Shown here piece by piece: positions 1-5,822 of a stretch of DNA of 5,822 bases (position 1 is its first letter; every line of letters starts with the position of its first letter). The notes beneath the pieces are model-generated. The model ran no database searches, was not told the origin of the DNA, and saw only the letters and a program-made list of their open reading frames with translations. The position numbers and the translations under genes were made by a program. This DNA is from Synergistaceae bacterium (GTDB lineage Bacteria > Synergistota > Synergistia > Synergistales > Synergistaceae): NCBI GenBank assembly GCA_012727545.1, contig JAAYHA010000072.1, positions 1-5,822 on the forward strand, read 5' to 3'.

Positions 1-659
1 CCGAACCGGAGATAACGAGTGAGCTATATGCCTTTGACAACCTTAATTTTGCCCCGGAGCACCCGGCCCGTGAAAGCATGGATACATACTGGCTGAAGGG
101 ACATGACGAAGAGAGAGGCGCAAAGCGTCTCTGCCTGAGGCCGCACCTTACAGGTGCGAGTGTTCGCTACCTCCAGCAGCACGGGGCTCCTGCACGTTTC
201 GTCTACCCCGGAAGGGTATACAGAAACGAGACTACTGATGCAAGGCACGAAAGGGCTTTCTTCCAGTACGAGGCTCTCATAGTGGACAAGGACTTCTCCT
301 TTGCTTCAGGGAAAGTGCTTGTCAAAACGATCCTCGACAAGATATTCGGAAGGGATGTAGAGGTCAGGATGAGGGTAGGATTCTTCCCCTTCGTTGAGCC
401 CGGATTTGAGATAGATATGCGTTGTCTGGTATGCGGGGGAGAGGGCTGCAAAGTCTGCAAACACGTTGGATGGATAGAGGTAATGCCGGGCGGCACACCG
501 CATCCCAACGTGCTGAAGGCGGCTGGGCTCGATCCTGCGGTCTGGTCCGGTTTCTACATCAACATAGGATTGGACAGGCTAGTTATGATGAGATACGGTG
601 TAGATGATGTGCGCCTTTTCCACAGCGCTGACCTTCGTTTTCTTGATCAGTTCAAATAG
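1..659 (+). CDS. pheS: Phenylalanine--tRNA ligase alpha subunit, 3' part (5' end outside window)
   Basis: Class II synthetase catalytic subunit that, with PheT, activates phenylalanine and charges tRNA-Phe in the cytoplasm. The reading frame is open from base 3 and gives 218 residues before TAG; bacterial PheS is about 340, so roughly 120 N-terminal residues (coiled-coil arm and start) are missing. Seen: the HPAR...DTYW segment (visible residues 20-30), motif 2 with GRVYRNETTDARHE (about 70-83), FFPFVEP carrying the two pocket phenylalanines and Glu, HPNVL (167-171), motif 3 GLDRL with its Arg at 192, and the LRFLDQFK end typical of the family. Oddities: a four-cysteine insert (Cys 141, 144, 149, 152) and changes in usually conserved pocket motifs (PGGTPHP for G-C/A-GMVHP; GFYINIG for GFAFGMG). 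An in-frame ATG at 78 is internal, because family homology continues upstream of it. pheT follows 12 nt later. The identity is secure; the effect of the divergent residues is unknown. Confidence 0.97.
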   Translation, partial: EPEITSELYAFDNLNFAPEHPARESMDTYWLKGHDEERGAKRLCLRPHLTGASVRYLQQHGAPARFVYPGRVYRNETTDARHERAFFQYEALIVDKDFSFASGKVLVKTILDKIFGRDVEVRMRVGFFPFVEPGFEIDMRCLVCGGEGCKVCKHVGWIEVMPGGTPHPNVLKAAGLDPAVWSGFYINIGLDRLVMMRYGVDDVRLFHSADLRFLDQFK

Positions 660-662
660 GAG
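658..662 (+). promoter_or_regulatory. Ribosome binding site of pheT, overlapping the pheS stop
   Basis: AGGAG sits 9 nt before the pheT ATG at 672, and its first two bases are the last two of the pheS TAG stop. Ribosomes finishing pheS therefore end on the pheT initiation signal. This fits translational coupling of two subunits needed in equal amounts; the coupling itself is inferred. Confidence 0.75.
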
Positions 663-671
663 ATAAATACG

Positions 672-3101
672 ATGAAACTTTCACTTAACTGGATAAAAAA
701 ATATGTGGATCTTCCCCAAGACCTGACCATGGAGAAGCTTGCCTACGACCTGACGATGTGTACCGTCGAAGTAGAGGATGCAGTTGACCTTGCAGAGAGT
801 CTTGGCGGACTGGTAGTAGGAAAGATAATTACAGTGGAACCTCACCCCGATGCGGACAAACTCAGGATATGCACAGTAGACGTAGGCGACATGGCCCCAA
901 GTACGATAGTATGCGGAGGGATCAATCTGACCCCGGGTCAGCTTACTATAGTTGCCAAACCGGGCGCCATGGTGCGTTGGCATGGAGTCGGCGATCCTGT
1001 AGAGATAAAACCGGCCAAGCTCAGGGGCGTTATGAGCTACGGAATGATATGTTCTTCAGGCGAGATAGGTCTGGAGGAACTATTCCCGGCATCCCGCGAA
1101 GCTGAGATCATGGACATCACTGAACTGGGTGCTGAGCCTGGAATTCCCGCAGCGGAAGCCCTCGGAGTCAACGATATAATACTTGAGATAGACAACAAGT
1201 CGCTCACAAACAGGCCTGATCTATGGGGACATTATGGAATGGCACGTGAACTTGCCGCCATTTACGACAGGAAACTTGTTCCCCTTGAAAAAGCTGATCT
1301 GCCTGAGGCAAGCGGAGATTTTGGAATAGTTATAGAAGACCCGGACAGATGCCCACGGTACGCGGCCATTACTTTCAAAAACATTAGAAATGTCCCCTCT
1401 CCCTTCGAGCTTAAGAGCATGATATGGCGCGTGGGCATGAGGCCGATCAACCTTCCCGTAGACATAACGAACTATGTTATGCTGGCAACGGGACAGCCCA
1501 CCCATGGATTTGACAAAAAACACATCAAGGGCAATATCCATATCAGAACAGCCAAAGATGGAGAGAAGCTTGAACTGCTTGACGGTGAGATCCTTGACCT
1601 TACGACCGCAGACCTTGTGATTGCTGATGAGAAGAATCCTGTCGCCCTTGCCGGAATAATGGGGGGCAAGCTTGATTCCATCCTGGAAGATACGACTGAG
1701 ATAATACTTGAACTGGCAAACTTCACTGCGATGGGCGTCAGGCGTACCGCACAGAGATTCGACATCCGAACGGAAGCCTCCTCGCGTTTTGAAAAGAGTG
1801 TAGAACCGCAGCGTGTTGATGGTGCTGTAGCAGTAGCCGTAAACATGTTTAAAGAATACTTCCCGGAGTCCGAAATAGTGGGTTTTGTCGATTCATATCC
1901 GCTCCCCCTCAAAAATTCTGAGGTAGAAGTGCCTCTCTCTTTCCTTTCGAGGAGGTTAGGCAAGGAACTTACCGCAGAAGAAGTTATTAGGATACTCGAT
2001 AACCTTGGTTTCAAAACAGAGGCAAGGGACGGCATGCTCCACGTTACGGCTCCCTCATGGAGGTCGACCGGCGATATCACCCTCCCGGACGACATTCTTG
2101 AAGAGGTCGCAAGACTCATGGGATACGAGAACTTTGATTTCATCCCCCCGAAGGTAGTGCTTGAAAAGCCCATCAACCAGAGAAAAGTGGAAATGGAGCG
2201 CTCTGTGAGGGAATATCTCGCATTCAGGTGCGGTATGCAGGAAATATTTACCTATCCATGGATAGAGGATGAATACATAGAGGCTTCATGTGAGGACACC
2301 GGCAGCATGCTCCGCCTCAGCACACCTCCGTCACCCGATGAGAGCAGGCTCCGCTCCACGCTCATCCCGGGCATGATGAAAGGCGTATTCACCAACCTGA
2401 GGTATTTCGACAGCTTCAGGATATTTGAGCTTACACAGGTATTTGCCGATAAAAACTATCACAGCATCAATGACCCTGCTGAACAGCTTCCGGAGATAGC
2501 GAGGCATCTGTGCGGCGCTTTTGTGGGCTCTGACCCCAGGTTTTTGTTCAGGCAGGCAAAAGGGGCGCTTGAAAACATGCACAGAGCAGTACACATGGAA
2601 CCCCTCAGCTTTGCTCAGGTCACAAGGCCAAAATGGGCAGATGACAAGCTATGGCTGAATGTCATGTATGGGGAAGAGTCTATCGGCTGCATCGGACTGA
2701 TCTCCCTAAGGTCAGCGCGTAAGGCAGGTATAAAAAGAAGCATGACAGTACTCTTTGAAATCGATGTAGAGAAGCTGCTGCCTCTGGCATCAAGACAGAA
2801 CAGGTACATGCGCCTTCCCGAATATCCATGTGTGGATTTTGACCTCTCGATAGTCTTTGACGAAAAGGTCACATGGTCGGATATTTATGAGACTGCCACA
2901 AAGGTGGAACTGGTCAAAGAGGTCCGCTTCATAGACGAATATCGCGGTCCGCAGGCGGGAGAGGGCAAAAAATCTGTATCCTTCCGAACCAGGATATGCT
3001 CAGCCGAAGGCACGCTTACCTCTGAAAAGATCGAAATGATCACAAAACAGATGATCAAGAAGATGTCAAAGAAGTTCGGCGGAGATGTCCGCGGCGCGTA
3101 A
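672..3101 (+). CDS. pheT: Phenylalanine--tRNA ligase beta subunit
   Basis: Non-catalytic subunit of the (alpha-beta)2 PheRS; it binds tRNA-Phe and hydrolyses mischarged Tyr-tRNA-Phe. The protein is 809 residues, close to the usual 790-810, so it looks complete. Domains in order: the N-terminal NWIKKYVD segment; an EMAP-like OB-fold tRNA-binding domain (about 40-155, VGKIITVEPHPDADKLRICT and SYGMICSSGEIGL); the B3/4 editing domain (about 213-400, GQPTHGFD, ALAGIMGG, SRFEKSVEP); B5 (about 415-488, PSWRSTGDI and EEVARLMGYE); a degenerate synthetase-like core (about 500-690); and a C-terminal FDX-ACB anticodon-binding domain (about 715-808, LPEYPCVDFDLSIVF). By my alignment from memory, the editing residues His265, Glu334, Thr354 and Ala356 of the E. 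coli protein correspond to His278, Glu347, Thr367 and Ala369 here, all with the same offset of 13, so editing is probably intact. The start is set by AGGAG at 658-662. It follows pheS as in most bacteria. Confidence 0.98.
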   Translation: MKLSLNWIKKYVDLPQDLTMEKLAYDLTMCTVEVEDAVDLAESLGGLVVGKIITVEPHPDADKLRICTVDVGDMAPSTIVCGGINLTPGQLTIVAKPGAMVRWHGVGDPVEIKPAKLRGVMSYGMICSSGEIGLEELFPASREAEIMDITELGAEPGIPAAEALGVNDIILEIDNKSLTNRPDLWGHYGMARELAAIYDRKLVPLEKADLPEASGDFGIVIEDPDRCPRYAAITFKNIRNVPSPFELKSMIWRVGMRPINLPVDITNYVMLATGQPTHGFDKKHIKGNIHIRTAKDGEKLELLDGEILDLTTADLVIADEKNPVALAGIMGGKLDSILEDTTEIILELANFTAMGVRRTAQRFDIRTEASSRFEKSVEPQRVDGAVAVAVNMFKEYFPESEIVGFVDSYPLPLKNSEVEVPLSFLSRRLGKELTAEEVIRILDNLGFKTEARDGMLHVTAPSWRSTGDITLPDDILEEVARLMGYENFDFIPPKVVLEKPINQRKVEMERSVREYLAFRCGMQEIFTYPWIEDEYIEASCEDTGSMLRLSTPPSPDESRLRSTLIPGMMKGVFTNLRYFDSFRIFELTQVFADKNYHSINDPAEQLPEIARHLCGAFVGSDPRFLFRQAKGALENMHRAVHMEPLSFAQVTRPKWADDKLWLNVMYGEESIGCIGLISLRSARKAGIKRSMTVLFEIDVEKLLPLASRQNRYMRLPEYPCVDFDLSIVFDEKVTWSDIYETATKVELVKEVRFIDEYRGPQAGEGKKSVSFRTRICSAEGTLTSEKIEMITKQMIKKMSKKFGGDVRGA

Positions 3102-3106
3102 AGCTC

Positions 3107-3115
3107 TGGTAAAAT
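3107..3115 (+). promoter_or_regulatory. Possible extended -10 promoter element before the coiled-coil gene
   Basis: In the 42-nt gap after pheT lies TGG-TAAAAT, which fits an extended -10 (TGn plus a TATAAT-like hexamer with one mismatch). No convincing -35 lies 16-18 nt upstream; the bases there belong to the GC-rich pheT end. If real, it would give the division genes some expression independent of pheST. A chance match in an AT-rich spacer is equally possible. Confidence 0.3.
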
Positions 3116-3130
3116 AGAGAAAGAAAGATC

Positions 3131-3138
3131 AGGAGGTG
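3131..3138 (+). promoter_or_regulatory. Strong ribosome binding site of the coiled-coil gene
   Basis: AGGAGGTG is a near-perfect complement to the 16S rRNA tail and lies 5 nt before the ATG at 3144. It is the strongest Shine-Dalgarno sequence in the window. This is the main evidence that the short reading frame behind it is a real, well-translated gene. Confidence 0.85.
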
Positions 3139-3143
3139 TTGAT

Positions 3144-3416
3144 ATGATAGAGCAGTTTGAAAAACTTGAAGCGGCTATTAACGGTCTTGGATCGTGCATA
3201 GAGGAAATGAAAAAAGAAAACGACAGGCTTAAAAAAGAAGCCCAGGAGCTTAAAGGAGTCATAGAAGACAGAGACCTTGAGATACTACAGCTCCAGGAGG
3301 ATCTACAAAAGAAATCAACTGCACATGATACAGAGAAAAATGATATAGAGCACAAGCTGGAAGGACTCCTTGGCAGGGTATCTTCCATGACAGCGGGAAA
3401 AACAGGTACACAATAG
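3144..3416 (+). CDS. Small coiled-coil protein, ZapB-like (putative Z-ring accessory)
   Basis: A 90-residue protein, acidic and lysine/glutamate-rich, with no signal peptide or membrane segment. Hydrophobic residues recur at 3-4 spacing: Leu8, Ile12, Leu15, Ile19, Met22, (Asn26), Leu29, (Ala33), Leu36, Ile40, and again Ile47, Leu50, Leu54, then Ile68, Leu72, Leu75/76, Val79. This predicts a long parallel coiled coil with a buried Asn of the kind common in dimers. The short tail (about 83-90, AGKTGTQ) looks disordered. It lies 30 nt before the ZapA-like gene. Established: in many proteobacteria a small ZapB-type or TIGR02449-type coiled-coil gene adjoins zapA, and E. coli ZapB binds ZapA at the Z-ring. 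By size, architecture and position I infer a similar role. Sequence alone cannot separate this from an unrelated coiled coil, so no symbol is assigned. Confidence 0.8.
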   Translation: MIEQFEKLEAAINGLGSCIEEMKKENDRLKKEAQELKGVIEDRDLEILQLQEDLQKKSTAHDTEKNDIEHKLEGLLGRVSSMTAGKTGTQ

Positions 3417-3432
3417 CGCCAAATATAGATAA

Positions 3433-3438
3433 AAGGAG
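3433..3438 (+). promoter_or_regulatory. Ribosome binding site of the ZapA-like gene
   Basis: AAGGAG lies 8 nt before the ATG at 3447, within the 30-nt gap after the coiled-coil gene. A run of six T residues follows it directly (3439-3444). This spacing fixes the chosen start. Confidence 0.75.
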
Positions 3439-3446
3439 TTTTTTCA

Positions 3447-3722
3447 ATGGACGAAGCGCCGGAGATCAGAAACCTGGGTGAGGGGAAATATTCTTTCCTT
3501 GTCGGCAGGCAGAGATACACCCTTACTACTGCGCTTGATGAAGAGCGCTTCGTCCGTATTGTCTCTGCAATACAGGAACTGGTAAGCTCGTTTCCTCCAA
3601 CGCTTTCACAGGAGGAAAGGCTATTTCTTGCCCTTATGTCCTTCTCCCACGAGCTTGACGACATAAAATGCAGGATCGATTCCTTTACTGAGACTCTGAG
3701 CGAGAGCGGGTCTGATAATTGA
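3447..3722 (+). CDS. zapA: ZapA-like cell division protein
   Basis: A 91-residue cytosolic protein resembling ZapA, which bundles FtsZ filaments and stabilises the Z-ring. Seen: a short extra N-terminus (1-13); a beta-hairpin with FLVGRQRYTLTT (17-28) matching the family's V-x-I-x-G-x-x-Y-x-L-x-T pattern; a first helix (about 31-48); then LSQEERLFLALMSFSHELDDIK (53-74), which fits the family's long dimerising helix (S-x-E-K-L-A-x-L-A-A-L-N-x-A-x-E-L). The acidic tail is probably flexible. The length is normal for short ZapA proteins. Position between pheT and cvpA/mutS2 matches zapA (yshA) of Bacillus, which supports the call. The similarity is moderate and the first-helix region is divergent, so the assignment rests on pattern plus synteny. 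Its TGA stop overlaps the TTG start of the next gene. Confidence 0.8.
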   Translation: MDEAPEIRNLGEGKYSFLVGRQRYTLTTALDEERFVRIVSAIQELVSSFPPTLSQEERLFLALMSFSHELDDIKCRIDSFTETLSESGSDN

Positions 3723-4351
3723 ACCTTGTCGGCTGGCACCTGATCGACATTTTTTTTATCCTTCTCGGATGCTATTTTGTTATCCGTGGCTGCTTTCGTG
3801 GCTTTGTAGGGGAAGTACTTACACTTGTGGGTTTTTTCTTATCCATCTACGTCTCGTTTAAATTCTCAGGAAAATTTGGCGATGTGATCGGCGCTTTTAC
3901 AGGTATAAATGAATCAGTTTCGCAGCTGGCGGCCATCATCCTTGTCTGGCTTGTCATATCAATAATTGTTGCAGCTCTCCGCAAAATGATGAAAAGCCTT
4001 CTCTCAGCGATAAGCCTAAGTGGCATTGACAGGCTGCTTGGTATCTTTTCCGGTTTGCTGAAAACATTTGTGGCAGTCTACGTAGTTCTCATAGGAGGTC
4101 TTCTCCTTGCACCCGTAGTCGAACCTACGTGGATGACCGAAAGCGATGTTTTACGCTATGCCGGCCGGCAGTGGCCCGAGGTAAAGCAGATACTAGTCGA
4201 TTTCAACCTTCTCCCGAACGCTGAATCACTGCCTGAGGGAACGCTCGAGCAGATCCTCAGGCCATACCGAAACGGAGAATCAGGACCGGAGGGATACGTC
4301 CCCGGCAGTGACAGGACTTTCATGGAGACAGAGATCCGGGAAGAGGCTTGA
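3719..4351 (+). CDS. cvpA: CvpA family inner-membrane protein
   Basis: A 210-residue membrane protein of the CvpA/colicin V production family, whose molecular function is not settled. Seen: four hydrophobic segments at about 8-22, 29-47, 67-87 and 109-133; the family features RGCFRGFVGEVLTLVG (23-38, between and into helices 1 and 2) and GIDRLLGIFSGLLK (102-115, before helix 4). A hydrophilic tail of about 75 residues (134-210) follows, rich in Glu, Pro and Gly. The start is TTG at 3719, inside the zapA stop (TTGA); the next in-frame ATG would remove the first three helices, so TTG is clearly right. There is only a weak purine-rich stretch upstream, suggesting coupling to zapA translation. 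Eight T residues (3750-3757) lie in codons 11-13. CvpA beside zapA and mutS2 repeats the Bacillus arrangement. Confidence 0.92.
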   Translation: MNLVGWHLIDIFFILLGCYFVIRGCFRGFVGEVLTLVGFFLSIYVSFKFSGKFGDVIGAFTGINESVSQLAAIILVWLVISIIVAALRKMMKSLLSAISLSGIDRLLGIFSGLLKTFVAVYVVLIGGLLLAPVVEPTWMTESDVLRYAGRQWPEVKQILVDFNLLPNAESLPEGTLEQILRPYRNGESGPEGYVPGSDRTFMETEIREEA

Positions 4352-4356
4352 TCCTC

Positions 4357-5822
4357 ATGTTAGCAGAAAAAGCATCATACAACAGCCTTGAAATAAAAAA
4401 GATAATCCCCCTTATATCTAAATACTGCAGGAGCGAAATAGGCGAAGAAGCTGCCTTTGCGGCAGCTCCCGCGCAAAATTTTGATGAACTCAGGACAAGG
4501 CAGGAGCTTTTCCTGTCGATAGAAGATTACAGGGAGAAAAAGGGAGAACTTCCATGGCAGAATGGGCTGGCACCTGTGACCCCAATGCTTGCCGAGGCAG
4601 ATGAAACAGGACTTCTCACCGGCGAAGAACTTCTGAAGATACGTCACCTAATTAAACTTTCCATGAAAATTAAAGAGATCCTCAACTCAGAAAAAGAGAA
4701 ATATCCGGTTTTTTCTTTGATCACCAAGGACATAAGAGACTTTGCCGATGAAATAGAAAGGCTCTCTGTCATTGACGATGACGGCCGGCTGTACGACTCC
4801 GCATCCGAAAAGCTCAAAAGTGTCAGGGAAAAAATCAAGGAACTCAGGGAGACCATACGCAGGAAAGGACACGCTCTGGTAAACGATCCATCGATATCGG
4901 GCATGCTCCAGGAAAGGGTCATGACGATAAGGAACGGAAGGTACACATTCCTTGTACGCCCCGATGCGTTGAGCATCTTCCCGGGTTCAGTGGTAGACCG
5001 CTCAGTATCGGGCAACAGTGTATACATGGAGCCTAACTCGATGATCAGGCTCAACAATGAATTCACATCCTGTCGGAATTCTGAGATCTATGAGGAACAG
5101 AGGATACTGCGCGAACTGACTGTTAGGATCCAGAAAAAGACAAAAGGGATATTGGACGCTGAAAGGGTAATCGGTAATATCGACCTCTTTTACGCCCTAT
5201 CAGAGAAAAGGCGACTTGATAAGTGGACTATGCCGGAACTCTCTCAAAAAACGACTTTCAGCTTCAGAAAGGCCAGGCACCCCCTGCTTTTTGACAAAGC
5301 TGTACCAATTGACATCGGGTGCGGGGACAAATACAGGATACTTGTCATTACAGGCCCCAATACCGGCGGAAAGACAGTGGCCCTCAAGACGGCCGGCGTC
5401 TGCGTGATCCTTGGCTGGATGGGATTCCCCATACCTGCCGCGGAAGGCTCTGTGCTTGGGATAATTGATGAACTCTTTGCAGACATAGGAGACGAACAGA
5501 GTATCGAGCAAAGCCTTTCCACCTTCAGCGCTCATGTCAAACATGTTACTGAGATACTGGGAGGGGCCGGACCTAATTCACTGGTACTGCTCGATGAGCT
5601 TGGTGCAGGAACAGACCCCGAAGAGGGGGCTGCTCTGGGCATAGCAATCCTGGACTGGCTCAGGGAGAAAAAGACCCTGGTACTTGCCACCACACACCAT
5701 AACCCGATCAAAAGGTTTGCCCTGGCAACCGCTGCAATTGAGACGGCGAGTGTTGAGTTTGACATCGCCACTTTGTCTCCGACATATAAGATACTCACAG
5801 GCATCCCCGGAAGGAGCAATGC
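4357..5822 (+). CDS. mutS2: Endonuclease MutS2, 5' part (3' end outside window)
   Basis: MutS2-type ATPase; the family is linked to suppression of homologous recombination and, in Bacillus, to rescue or splitting of collided ribosomes. The frame is open to the window edge and gives 488 residues of about 780. Seen: the N-terminal helical region; the core/lever region with ERVMTIRNGRYTFLVRP (about 188-204) and a GNSVYMEPNSMIRLNNE segment, as in MutS2; RKARHPLL before the ATPase; Walker A GPNTGGKT (333-340); the signature DIGDEQSIEQSLSTFSAH (376-393); Walker B LVLLDE (409-414) followed by LGAGTDPEEG; and the H-loop His447 in ATTHH. MutS mismatch-recognition and connector domains are absent, as expected. 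The C-terminal Smr domain cannot be assessed. The start is ATG 4357 with AAGAGG (4341-4346) 10 nt upstream. An in-frame TTG at 4348 overlaps the cvpA stop but has almost no room for a ribosome site. Confidence 0.96.
   Translation, partial: MLAEKASYNSLEIKKIIPLISKYCRSEIGEEAAFAAAPAQNFDELRTRQELFLSIEDYREKKGELPWQNGLAPVTPMLAEADETGLLTGEELLKIRHLIKLSMKIKEILNSEKEKYPVFSLITKDIRDFADEIERLSVIDDDGRLYDSASEKLKSVREKIKELRETIRRKGHALVNDPSISGMLQERVMTIRNGRYTFLVRPDALSIFPGSVVDRSVSGNSVYMEPNSMIRLNNEFTSCRNSEIYEEQRILRELTVRIQKKTKGILDAERVIGNIDLFYALSEKRRLDKWTMPELSQKTTFSFRKARHPLLFDKAVPIDIGCGDKYRILVITGPNTGGKTVALKTAGVCVILGWMGFPIPAAEGSVLGIIDELFADIGDEQSIEQSLSTFSAHVKHVTEILGGAGPNSLVLLDELGAGTDPEEGAALGIAILDWLREKKTLVLATTHHNPIKRFALATAAIETASVEFDIATLSPTYKILTGIPGRSN

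Noticed and set aside
78..80. ATG as a possible start of PheS
   Set aside because: PheS family sequence (PEIT...HPARES) continues in frame upstream to the window edge, so the gene is truncated by the window and this Met is internal.
203..508. 101-residue open frame on the - strand inside pheS
   Set aside because: It is antisense to conserved PheS catalytic motifs; the composition looks like a shadow frame.
1472..2176. 234-residue open frame on the - strand inside pheT
   Set aside because: It lies wholly antisense to the conserved B3/4 and B5 domains of pheT, is serine-rich and has no family resemblance.
2885..3739. 284-residue open frame on the - strand spanning the pheT end, the coiled-coil gene and the ZapA-like gene
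   Set aside because: It is antisense to three well-supported genes, is serine-rich with low complexity as expected from reversed Glu/Lys/Leu codons, and shows no recognisable domain.
4159..4170. 12-bp perfect palindrome TGCCGGCCGGCA in cvpA
   Set aside because: It is a single copy inside coding sequence and is explained by Ala-Gly-Arg codons; no partner site or flanking structure was seen.
4449..4467. Inverted repeat with 7-bp arms and a 5-nt loop near the mutS2 start
   Set aside because: The arms come from alanine codons (AAFAAA) and no T-run follows, so it is not a terminator. A regulatory hairpin is not supported.
4644..5066. 140-residue open frame on the - strand inside mutS2
   Set aside because: It is antisense to the conserved MutS2 lever region, which reads well on the + strand; serine-rich shadow.
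5216..5407. 63-residue + strand frame inside mutS2
   Set aside because: It is out of frame with MutS2 across the Walker A region, with no own ribosome site or recognisable domain.

Overview
The window is a compact stretch of bacterial chromosome with six genes, all on the + strand: pheS (3' part) - pheT - small coiled-coil (ZapB-like) gene - ZapA-like gene - cvpA family gene - mutS2 (5' part). Gaps are 12, 42 and 30 nt, followed by a stop/start overlap and a 5-nt gap. No terminator-like hairpin with a T-run separates the genes, so it reads as one operon. I see no rRNA, tRNA, mobile element, CRISPR array or repeat family.

Base composition is roughly balanced. AGG/AGA arginine and ATA isoleucine codons are common, ribosome binding sites are strong AGGAG types, and TTG serves as a start at least once. 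The order pheST - zapA - cvpA - mutS2 is the one known from Bacillota (B. subtilis has pheS-pheT-rnhC-zapA-cvpA-polX-mutS2). Here rnhC and polX are absent and a coiled-coil gene is inserted before zapA. My best guess is Synergistota, or less likely a Bacillota lineage such as Clostridia or Negativicutes. This is inferred from synteny and sequence flavour, without a database comparison.

Region by region: 1-659 holds the catalytic C-terminal two-thirds of PheS. 672-3101 is a complete, editing-competent-looking PheT. 3144-3416 encodes a 90-residue coiled-coil protein. 3447-3722 encodes a ZapA-like FtsZ-ring accessory protein. 3719-4351 encodes a four-helix CvpA-type membrane protein, starting at a TTG inside the zapA stop. 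4357-5822 encodes the clamp/lever region and most of the ATPase domain of MutS2; its C-terminal part (including any Smr nuclease domain) lies beyond the window.

Functionally the block joins charging of tRNA-Phe, Z-ring assembly (ZapA plus a probable ZapB-like partner), an inner-membrane protein and a DNA/ribosome-acting MutS2 ATPase. No wholly new system is evident. The most noteworthy points are the unusual active-site sequence and four-cysteine insert of PheS, and the ZapB-like/ZapA-like gene pair.
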